DNA from: CAZACZ01 sp964483695
GTDB lineage: Bacteria; Deinococcota; Deinococci; Deinococcales; Trueperaceae
Length of the DNA: 45,244 bases
Direction of reading: 5' to 3'
Assembly: GCA_964483695.1 (NCBI GenBank)
Contig: CAZACZ010000013.1
Span: forward strand, 1 to 45,244
The notes under the pieces are model-generated. The model had not been told where the DNA came from, made no database searches, and was given only the letters and a program-made list of their open reading frames with translations. This document shows, one piece after another, positions 16,371 to 23,005 of this stretch (position 1 is the stretch's first letter; every line of letters starts with the position of its first letter). Position numbers and translations under genes: made by a program.

Positions 16371-17663
16371 ATGGCTCGGCAAGAAGTTGCAGCCTCGGGC
16401 GCGCGTCGGGTGGCGCGGCAAGGGGGCGCGGACGACGCCGTCATCGACTTGGCGCGCGGCCACCCGGACGACACGCTGCTGCCGGTCGCGCTCCTCCGCG
16501 ACGCGGCCGAGCGGCGGCTGGCGTCCGACGACGCCTCGATGCTGCAGTACGGCGCGGAGCGCGGCGACGACGGCTTCCGGGCCGCACTGGCGCGCGCGCT
16601 GAACGACATGGCGGCGGTCGGACAGGCCGGCGGCCCGGCCGCAGCTGCCGAGGCGGCGGTTCACGCCGACCGCCTCCTGATCACCGCTGGCGCGTCGCAG
16701 GCGCTCGACCTGATCTGCACCTGCTTCGCCGCGGCCGGCGAGGTGGTGCTGGTGGAGGAGCCCAGCTACCATCTGGCGCTGGGCGTGTTCGCCGATCACG
16801 GCCTCGACGTGGTCGGCATCCCCGGCGACGGCGGCGGGATCGATCCCGAGGCGCTCGAGCGCACGCTGGCGGCTGGCTTCGGTGGGCGGCGCGTGGCGTT
16901 CGCGTACGTGGTGCCGTACTTCGGCAACCCGACCGGCGCCACCCTCGACGCCTCGCGTCGCCGGGCCCTGCTCGACGTCAGCGCGCGCCACGGCCTGCGC
17001 CTGGTGGCCGACGAGGTCTACCGCTTCCTACCGTTCCACGATCCGCCCCCGCCCAGCCTCGCCGGAGAGGCCGCCGCGGCAGGGCAGACCGACGTCGTCT
17101 CGCTCGGCTCGTTCTCGAAGATCCTCGCGCCTGGCTTGCGCCTTGGCTGGATGGAGGCGGCCGAGCCGGCGCTGGCGCGCATCGAGCTCAGCGGCCTGTA
17201 CCAGAGCGGCGGCGGCGCCAACCCGTTCGTCGCGGCGCTGGTGGAGTCGATCCTGGACGCGGGGCTGCTCCCGCCGCACGTGGAGCGGGTCCGCGCCGTG
17301 CTGGCCGCGAGGGCGCGCGCCCTCACCGCCGCGCTCCGGCGCGAGGTGCCCGGCGCGGACCTCGACCGGCCGCAAGGCGGGTACTTCGTCTGGTTGCGTG
17401 TCCCGGGCACCGACGCCGGCTCCCTGGTGCCGGCTGCCCGCGAGCGCGGCGTCGGGTACACCCCCGGCGTTCGGTTCTCGACGGTCGGGGGGCAACGCGA
17501 CCGGTACCGTCTGTCGTTCGCCCACTACCCGGAGTCGCGGCTCGAGGATGGCGCCGTGCGCCTCGCCGGGGTCCTGGGGGGAGCGGCGGCGCTACGATAC
17601 GAGCACGTTCGACACGGACCGCCCGAGGGCAGCGAGCCCGGCGCGGTCGAGGAGGAAGCATGA
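16371..17663 (+). CDS. PLP-dependent aminotransferase, class I/II (MocR C-terminal/LysN-like)
   Basis: A 430-aa fold-type I aminotransferase without a GntR domain. Landmarks: DLARGHPDDTLLP at the start, ITAGASQALDLI, FGNPTGATLDASRR, VADEVYRFLPF and SLGSFSKILAPGLRLGWM with the PLP lysine; PQGGYFVWLRVP lies late. It resembles 2-aminoadipate-type transaminases and the catalytic half of MocR regulators. The ATG at 16371 is set by the strong promoter ending 6 nt upstream. It leads an operon with a complete polyamine-type ABC importer, overlapping the binding-protein gene by ATGA. It may transaminate the imported amine or a product of it such as GABA or putrescine. Confidence 0.87.
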   Translation: MARQEVAASGARRVARQGGADDAVIDLARGHPDDTLLPVALLRDAAERRLASDDASMLQYGAERGDDGFRAALARALNDMAAVGQAGGPAAAAEAAVHADRLLITAGASQALDLICTCFAAAGEVVLVEEPSYHLALGVFADHGLDVVGIPGDGGGIDPEALERTLAAGFGGRRVAFAYVVPYFGNPTGATLDASRRRALLDVSARHGLRLVADEVYRFLPFHDPPPPSLAGEAAAAGQTDVVSLGSFSKILAPGLRLGWMEAAEPALARIELSGLYQSGGGANPFVAALVESILDAGLLPPHVERVRAVLAARARALTAALRREVPGADLDRPQGGYFVWLRVPGTDAGSLVPAARERGVGYTPGVRFSTVGGQRDRYRLSFAHYPESRLEDGAVRLAGVLGGAAALRYEHVRHGPPEGSEPGAVEEEA

Positions 17664-18724
17664 AGACCCGGAGCATCCGTACGTTCGTCACGCTCGTCGC
17701 CCTACTGGGCCTCCTTGCAAGCAGCCTCGGCTTCGCCCAGGACCGCAGCCTCAAGATCGGGGTGTACGGCGGCTACTTCAAGGACAGCTTCGACGCCCAC
17801 ATCTTCCCGCGCTTCACCGAGGACACCGGAATCGCGGTCGAGTCGGTGGCCGAGCCGACCGGGGAGGCGTGGCTGGTGCAGCTCGAGACGGCGGCGCGCG
17901 CCGGGCAGGCACCCGCCGACGTGTCGATGATGGCGCAGGTGGGGTTGCAGCGCGGCGTCGCTTCCGAGCTGTGGCAGGCCCTCGACGAGAGCGCCCTGAC
18001 GAACCTGCGGTACATGCGCCCGCAGCTGCTCAACCGCAACGCCGCCGGCGAGCTCGTCGGTGTCGGCGCGGTGTCGTGGTACGTGACGCTGGTGTCGAAC
18101 ACCGACGTCTTCCCGACCGCGCCCACCTCGTGGGCCGAACTGTGGGGCGATCACCCGAACCAGCTCGGGCTCCTGGCGCTGGCGTCCAACTCGTTCCTGC
18201 TAGAGATCGCCGCCACCACCTACTTCGGCGGCACCGACATCCTGGACACCGAGGAGGGCATCCTCGAGGTGATCGGCAAGCTCGAAGAGCTGCGCCCGAA
18301 CGTGCAGCTGTGGTACCGCGACGAGGGCCAGTTCCAGCAGGCCCTGCAGTCGGGTGAGATCCCGATGGGGCAGTACTACCACGACGTCACCGGACTCGCC
18401 GCCGCCGACGGGTTCCCGGTGCGCTCCACCTTCCCGCAGGAGGGCGGCGTGCTCGACTCCGGTTCGTGGGCGGTGAGCCGCGCCTCGACCAAGATCGAGG
18501 AGGCGCTGGTGTTCATCGACTGGTTCATGCAGCCCGAGGTCCAGGACTTGGTGGCGCGCACCATCGGCACCGCCCCGACCGTCGAACGCCAGTACCTCAC
18601 GCTCACCGACGAGGAGTTCGCGGCGGTGTCCAGCGAGATCCCGCCCATCATCCCGCGCTACGACATCTACCTCGAGCGCGGCGAGTGGCTCGACCAGGTC
18701 TGGTCGGAGCGCGTCACGCGCTGA
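17660..18724 (+). CDS. ABC importer substrate-binding protein, PotD/PotF-like
   Basis: A 354-aa extracytoplasmic binding protein with an N-terminal signal peptide (TFVTLVALLGLLASSLGFAQ, cleavage likely near 27) and no lipobox Cys. The mature chain reads SLKIGVYGGYFKDSFDAHIF, IAVESVAEPTGEAWLVQLE and later VGVGAVSWYVTLVSNTDVFP, VSRASTKIEEALVFIDWFM, as in spermidine/putrescine-type proteins of the SBP_bac_8 group. GAGGAGGAA precedes its ATG, which overlaps the aminotransferase stop. Ligand is probably a polyamine or another cationic amine, though opine-type ligands are also known in this group. Confidence 0.88.
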   Translation: MKTRSIRTFVTLVALLGLLASSLGFAQDRSLKIGVYGGYFKDSFDAHIFPRFTEDTGIAVESVAEPTGEAWLVQLETAARAGQAPADVSMMAQVGLQRGVASELWQALDESALTNLRYMRPQLLNRNAAGELVGVGAVSWYVTLVSNTDVFPTAPTSWAELWGDHPNQLGLLALASNSFLLEIAATTYFGGTDILDTEEGILEVIGKLEELRPNVQLWYRDEGQFQQALQSGEIPMGQYYHDVTGLAAADGFPVRSTFPQEGGVLDSGSWAVSRASTKIEEALVFIDWFMQPEVQDLVARTIGTAPTVERQYLTLTDEEFAAVSSEIPPIIPRYDIYLERGEWLDQVWSERVTR

Positions 18725-18758
18725 TCGTGACGTCGGTCCGTTGCGGGCGCTCATCCCG

Positions 18759-19802
18759 ATGAGCGCCCGCCTCCAGCCGCTGTCCGTACGCGACCTCTCC
18801 AAGGCGTTCGGACCCACGACGGCGCTCGACGGGGTGGACCTCGACCTGCCGGCCGGGAAGTTCATCTGCTTCCTCGGCCCGTCGGGCTGCGGCAAGACCA
18901 CGCTGCTGCGCATCATCGCCGGCCTCGAGACACCCACCTCCGGTCGGGTGATGCTGGGGGACACCGACCTCACGGAGGTACCCGCGCATCGCCGCAACAT
19001 CGGCATGGTGTTCCAGTCGTACGCCCTCTTCCCGCACCTGAACGTGGCGGAGAACGTGGCCTACGGCTTGCGCATCCGTGGGGTGCCGAAGCGCGAGCGG
19101 ATACGGCGGGCGGAGGAACTGCTCGATCTGGTCAAGCTGCCGCACGTCAGCCGCCGCAGCACCGCGCAGCTGTCGGGCGGACAGCGCCAGCGCGTGGCGA
19201 TGGCGCGCGCCCTGGCGCTCGACCCCGATCTCTTCTTGCTCGACGAGCCGCTCTCGGCACTCGACGCCAAGCTGCGCGAGGACATGCAGGTCGAGCTGAA
19301 GCGCCTGCAGCGAAGCCTCGGCATCACCACCGTCATCGTCACCCACGACCAGGAGGAAGCCATGACGATGGCCGACCTGGTGGTGGTGATGGGCGATAAC
19401 AAGGTGCAGCAGGTCGGTGCGCCGCTCGACGTCTACCGCAGGCCACGCAACCGCTTCGTGGCCGACTTCATCGGCAGCAACAACTTCGTTCCGGCGCGCG
19501 CCGCGGCGGGGGGCGGGGTCGAGGCGCTGGGGCGCACCATCCCTGCCCCCTCACCCGCGGGCGCGAGCGGCGAGGTCACCCTCTCGATCCGTCCCGAGGA
19601 CGTGCGGTTGCACCTGAGCGACCCGGGTGGCGCGTCGTTCGAAGGGCGGGTGTCGTTCGTGCGCGACTTGGGGCGCATGGTCGAGACGTTCGTGCGGGTG
19701 CACGAGCAGGAGATCGCCGTCATCGGCGCCCCTCGGCAGGCCGAAGGCACGCCGGTCTGGCTGGAGTTCCCGCCCGAGGCGTGCGTGGTGCTGACCGGAT
19801 GA
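18759..19802 (+). CDS. ABC importer ATP-binding protein, PotA-like
   Basis: A 347-aa ATPase of the spermidine/putrescine, iron and sugar importer class. Walker A GPSGCGKTT, Q-loop MVFQSYALFPHL, signature LSGGQRQRVAMARAL, Walker B LFLLDEPLSALD, switch VTHDQEEAM. The C-terminal TOBE region begins near FVADFIGSNNFVPAR and holds SIRPEDVRL. The start is uncertain: a TTG six codons upstream is in frame, and neither has a clear Shine-Dalgarno sequence; I prefer ATG 18759. It partners the two permeases immediately downstream, and its stop overlaps the first permease start in an ATGA. Confidence 0.92.
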   Translation: MSARLQPLSVRDLSKAFGPTTALDGVDLDLPAGKFICFLGPSGCGKTTLLRIIAGLETPTSGRVMLGDTDLTEVPAHRRNIGMVFQSYALFPHLNVAENVAYGLRIRGVPKRERIRRAEELLDLVKLPHVSRRSTAQLSGGQRQRVAMARALALDPDLFLLDEPLSALDAKLREDMQVELKRLQRSLGITTVIVTHDQEEAMTMADLVVVMGDNKVQQVGAPLDVYRRPRNRFVADFIGSNNFVPARAAAGGGVEALGRTIPAPSPAGASGEVTLSIRPEDVRLHLSDPGGASFEGRVSFVRDLGRMVETFVRVHEQEIAVIGAPRQAEGTPVWLEFPPEACVVLTG

Positions 19803-20713
19803 ACCGCGCCGGGCAGGGCCACGAGCGCGCGGCACGAGGCCCCGCGCCGGTCTCGCCGCGCGCGCGGCGCGCGGGCGACGGCCCCTGGCCGCACCTGCTG
19901 CTTGCCTGGCCGGCGGTCGCGCTGGTCGGGCTGTTCGTGGTCCCGCTCGGCATCATCACCGCCGTCAGCTTCTTCCGCCGACTGCCCGCCGGGTTCTTCG
20001 AGCCGGCGTTCCTGATCGACAGCTACCGTCGTGCGCTGGAGCCGTTCCACCTCGAGCGGCTCGCCGTGTCGGTCGGGCTGGCGCTGCTCGCCACCGCCAT
20101 CTGCTTGCTGGTGGGCGTGCCGTTCACCTACTTGCTGGCGCGTCGGCCGCGCAGGCGCCAGGTGCCGTTCCTGGTGCTCATCCTCGCGTCGCTGTCGCTG
20201 TCCGAGGTGATCGTGTCGTTCACCTGGTCGGTGCTGTTGTCGCGCACCTCGGGCGTGTCGAACCTGCTGGTGTGGCTCGGGTTGCGCGCCGACCCCGCCG
20301 CCTGGAGCCCCGGGTTGGCAGCGGTGGTGCTGGCGTACGTGTTCGTGGCGCTGCCGCTGGCGGTGCTTTCGCTGTACCCCACGATGTCGCGGCTCAACCC
20401 GGAGCTGCCGGAGGCCGCCAGCACCATGGGCGCGTCGCCGCTGCGAGGGTTCTTCACCGTGGTCCTGCCGCTGGTGCGCGCGCCCATCGCGGCCACCGGC
20501 GCGCTGGTGTTCATCTTCGTGCTGGGGGCGTACGTCATCCCGCAGACGCTCGGCCGGCCGGCCCAATGGACCATCCCGGTGCACATCACCGACCAAGCGG
20601 TGATGAAGGCCAACCTGCCGCTGGCGTCGGCGCTGGCGATCGTGCTGCTGCTTGCCAGTGCCGTCGTCAGCCTCGCCATCCTGGCGCTGGGGGCGCGCCG
20701 GAGGATGGCATGA
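19799..20713 (+). CDS. ABC importer permease, PotB-like
   Basis: A 304-aa inner-membrane permease with about six transmembrane helices (LLLAWPAVALVGLFVVPLGI, LAVSVGLALLATAICLLVGV and others). The EAA loop that touches the ATPase reads LPEAASTMGASPLRGFFTVV LPL. The chain has about 30 extra basic, Pro- and Arg-rich residues before the first helix. Start and stop both overlap neighbouring genes by 4 bp, as expected for a coupled transporter operon. Confidence 0.9.
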   Translation: MNRAGQGHERAARGPAPVSPRARRAGDGPWPHLLLAWPAVALVGLFVVPLGIITAVSFFRRLPAGFFEPAFLIDSYRRALEPFHLERLAVSVGLALLATAICLLVGVPFTYLLARRPRRRQVPFLVLILASLSLSEVIVSFTWSVLLSRTSGVSNLLVWLGLRADPAAWSPGLAAVVLAYVFVALPLAVLSLYPTMSRLNPELPEAASTMGASPLRGFFTVVLPLVRAPIAATGALVFIFVLGAYVIPQTLGRPAQWTIPVHITDQAVMKANLPLASALAIVLLLASAVVSLAILALGARRRMA

Positions 20714-21504
20714 GCTGGTTGCGGCGGGCGTTCTTCGCCCTGGTGGTGGCGTACCTGCTGCTGCCGATCGCGGTGATCCTGGGCGTGTCCCTCAACGCGC
20801 GCAAGGTCCTGTTCTTCCCGCCGCAAGGGATCTCGCTCGCGTGGTACGGCGAGTTCTTCACCGATCCGGCCTGGTACGTGCCTGCCACCAACAGCCTGGT
20901 GGTGGCGCTGCTCGCCGGGCTGATCGCGGTCTCGGTGGCGCTGCCGCTCGCGTACGTGGTTTGGCGCTACCGCGTGCGCTACGCGCGCGTGCTCCTGGTG
21001 TTGGGGTTGGCTCCGTTCGCGCTGCCGCCGGTGATCACCGCGCTCGGGGCACTGGCGCTGTGGATCGTGCTGCAGAGTTTCGGCAGGCCGTACACGGTCG
21101 TCTTGTCCCATGGCGTGTTCCTGACCACCTTGCCGTTGGCGACGCTGACCGTCGGGCTGCAGAGCCTCAACCCGCAACTGGTGGAGGCGGCCATCACCAT
21201 GGGCGCGCGCGGCCGCACCGTGTTCCGGACCATCGTGTTGCCGTACATCCGGCCGTACCTCATCGCGGGCTTCACGTTCGCCTTCGTGTTGTCGCTGAAC
21301 GAGTACATCATCGCGTACATGACGGTGGGCTTCACCATGGAGACGCTCCCGGTGAAGATCTTCAACAGCCTGCGCTACGGCTACAGCCCGGTGATGGCGG
21401 CCATCTCGCTGCTGTTCTTCCTCGTGGCGGTGGCTCTGTTCGCGATGGTCGGGCGCGTCGGCGACCTTCCGCGCTTGCTCGGGGCAGACGAGCGCGCCGA
21501 CTGA
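20710..21504 (+). CDS. ABC importer permease, PotC-like
   Basis: A 264-aa second permease with six predicted helices, starting almost directly with a membrane segment (RAFFALVVAYLLLPIAVILG). The EAA motif is VEAAITMGARGRTVFRTIVL P. It completes the binding protein-ATPase-permease-permease set and ends the operon, 6 bp before a convergent gene. Confidence 0.9.
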   Translation: MSWLRRAFFALVVAYLLLPIAVILGVSLNARKVLFFPPQGISLAWYGEFFTDPAWYVPATNSLVVALLAGLIAVSVALPLAYVVWRYRVRYARVLLVLGLAPFALPPVITALGALALWIVLQSFGRPYTVVLSHGVFLTTLPLATLTVGLQSLNPQLVEAAITMGARGRTVFRTIVLPYIRPYLIAGFTFAFVLSLNEYIIAYMTVGFTMETLPVKIFNSLRYGYSPVMAAISLLFFLVAVALFAMVGRVGDLPRLLGADERAD

Positions 21505-21510
21505 CGCAGG

Positions 21511-22353
21511 TCAGGCGAGGCCGGGAACGCCCGCCCTGCGAGGCGCAGGGTGCTCGGGCCGGACGGCCAGCGCGACGGCGTGCGGCTCGGCCACCAGCGT
21601 CGGTTGCGGCTTGCCGATGCCGAACCCTTGCACGTGGCTGACGCCCAGCTCGCGCAACCAGGCGCACGCAGTTGGGTCTTCGATGCCCTCGGCGACCACG
21701 ATGGGGAAGCGTTGCGTCGACTCGCGCACGAAGCGCTCGACGTCCGCGCGCCGGTCGGCGTCGGCCAGGAGCGCGATCACACCACGGTCGATCTTCACGC
21801 CGTCGACGCCGTCGTCGTCGTGCGCGCGATGGTCGAGGTCGGCCGGGGTGACGTCGTCGAGGAGCAGCACCTCACAGCGCTCCCGAAGCACGTCCATCGC
21901 GTGACGCAACCCGGCGGGATCGTGGATGCGATCCTCGGTCAGCTCGATGCGCAGGCGGTTGCGCACCTGCGGCAGGAGGTCCTCCAGCGCCGTCAGGGTG
22001 GCCGGGTGCATCACTTGCTGCGGGCTCAAGTTCACCGACAACACGGCGCCCGACGCGGCGGCGACGGCCGCGGCGGCCGAACGCAGGGTGTGCCGGGTGA
22101 ACGCCTCCTGGCGTTCCGGGGCGAGCCAGTGCGGCAGGATCTCGAGCGGACCGCGCACCGTGCCGTCGGGCAGGTGCCAGCGCACGAGCGCCTCGGACCA
22201 CGCCGGTTCCTGCTGCGCCAGCGGCGCGATGGGCTGGAACTGGAAGCGGAGGTCCTGAAGACGCGGGGTGAGCGTGGCCGGGGGGGAGCGGCGCATGGGT
22301 AGGGGGTGCCGGGGAGAGCGCTGCTGCGGGCGCGCGGTGGCCAGCGCGCTCAT
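21511..22353 (-). CDS. EAL-domain protein (c-di-GMP phosphodiesterase or degenerate sensor)
   Basis: A 280-aa stand-alone EAL domain. Kept residues are Glu54 in SEALVRW (the EAL Glu), LSVNLSP (Asn), RIELTED (Glu), DGVKIDRG (Lys), VVAEGIED (Glu) and GFGIGKPQP. The loop-6 motif that normally reads DDFGTG is DDVTPADLD, so the second metal site or dimer loop is altered and activity may be weak. The 30 N-terminal residues are Pro/Arg rich. No GGDEF or sensor domain is attached. A 55-aa small gene lies 57 bp upstream on the same strand and may share its promoter. Confidence 0.85.
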   Translation of the reverse strand: MSALATARPQQRSPRHPLPMRRSPPATLTPRLQDLRFQFQPIAPLAQQEPAWSEALVRWHLPDGTVRGPLEILPHWLAPERQEAFTRHTLRSAAAAVAAASGAVLSVNLSPQQVMHPATLTALEDLLPQVRNRLRIELTEDRIHDPAGLRHAMDVLRERCEVLLLDDVTPADLDHRAHDDDGVDGVKIDRGVIALLADADRRADVERFVRESTQRFPIVVAEGIEDPTACAWLRELGVSHVQGFGIGKPQPTLVAEPHAVALAVRPEHPAPRRAGVPGLA

Positions 22354-22410
22354 GGGCGCCGGCTGCTGCCGGCTCGGCGCGCGATCCGGCTGCCCGTCGC
22401 GGCGTCCGGC

Positions 22411-22578
22411 TCAGCCGGCGTCGTAGTCGCCGTCTTGGTGGCCGCCATCGACCACGATGCTCGAGGGCGCGGCCGCCGTCGTGGCGAACGCGGTGAAGGC
22501 GAGCGACGCGCCGAACGACAAGACGGTGAACGCGAGGCTGAGCAGGGTGGCGTGGACAGGGTGACGACGACGCAGCAT
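22411..22578 (-). CDS. Small 55-aa exported or membrane protein
   Basis: A short gene with an ideal Shine-Dalgarno sequence (CAGGAGGTC, 6-7 nt before the ATG at 22578). The product has a basic start (MLRRRHPVHA), one hydrophobic segment (TLLSLAFTVLSFGASLAFTA) and an acidic, His-containing tail (IVVDGGHQDGDYDAG). That is a signal peptide or single-span anchor with a short exposed peptide. I do not recognise it. The codon bias fits the neighbours, and two TTGAAGC heptamers 11 bp apart plus a TAGCGT box lie upstream, so it looks like a regulated small gene. The EAL gene follows 57 bp downstream. Confidence 0.65.
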   Translation of the reverse strand: MLRRRHPVHATLLSLAFTVLSFGASLAFTAFATTAAAPSSIVVDGGHQDGDYDAG

Positions 22579-22602
22579 GAGCGACCTCCTGGATTTGCCC
22601 GC

Positions 22603-22637
22603 ACGCTACGGGAGAGGGCGCTTCAAACCCGCTTCAA
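22603..22637 (-). promoter_or_regulatory. Two heptamer repeats (11-bp period) and -10 box upstream of the 55-aa gene
   Basis: On the minus strand TTGAAGC occurs at 22637-22631 and 22626-22620, an 11-bp period, followed after 11 bp by TAGCGT (22608-22603). This is the geometry of a SARP/OmpR-type activator site beside a -10 box. Confidence 0.5.
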
Positions 22638-22752
22638 CACCGGGGGACGCCGATGCCCAGGCGGGATCCGCCGACCCCGCGGCACCGACGGCACGCCGCA
22701 CCGTTGCGGTTTCGGGGACCCCGGTGCAGCGCCCGCGAAGCGCCTGCTCGCG

Positions 22753-22758
22753 TACGGT
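22753..22758 (+). promoter_or_regulatory. TACGGT -10 box for the 61-67-aa small gene
   Basis: TACGGT ends 6 nt before an in-frame GTG at 22765. A leaderless mRNA starting there would also carry the internal ribosome site for ATG 22783. Confidence 0.45.
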
Positions 22759-22782
22759 TGCGGCGTGACAAGGAGGTCATGC

Positions 22783-22968
22783 ATGGACCGCGCCTGCGCA
22801 AGACAACGCCTCGAACGCACCACCAAGTTCGTGTTCGCGGGCGATCGGGTCATCCTCCGAGACGTTCGCATCCTGTCTTCCGTCGAGGCCGTGCGGCAGA
22901 GCCTCGACGCGTCACGTGTGGCGCCGGAGGGGCGCGCGTCGGGAGGGCGACCGCTGGCGGCCGCGTAG
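22783..22968 (+). CDS. Small 61-aa protein of unknown function
   Basis: AAGGAGG lies 6 nt before the ATG at 22783, an excellent ribosome site. The product is basic (MDRACARQRLERTTKFVFAG, then DRVILRDVRILSSVEAVRQS L) with a small, Ala/Gly-rich tail. A second possible start is the in-frame GTG at 22765, six codons upstream, placed 6 nt after a TACGGT box; this would give a leaderless 67-aa form. I recognise no family. It lies 37 bp ahead of the large regulator gene at 23006 and divergent from the 55-aa gene. Confidence 0.6.
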   Translation: MDRACARQRLERTTKFVFAGDRVILRDVRILSSVEAVRQSLDASRVAPEGRASGGRPLAAA

Positions 22969-22993
22969 GCGGCCGAGCGGAGAAGGCCCGAAG

Positions 22994-22999
22994 TATCCT
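22994..22999 (+). promoter_or_regulatory. TATCCT -10 box for a leaderless regulator transcript
   Basis: TATCCT ends 6 nt before the GTG at 23006. No Shine-Dalgarno sequence precedes that start. Confidence 0.55.
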
Positions 23000-23005
23000 G
23001 ACGAC

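Noticed and set aside
22350..22604. 84-codon minus-strand open frame overlapping the 55-aa gene
   Set aside because: Ser/Arg-rich shadow; the 55-aa frame has the ribosome site and a signal-like segment.
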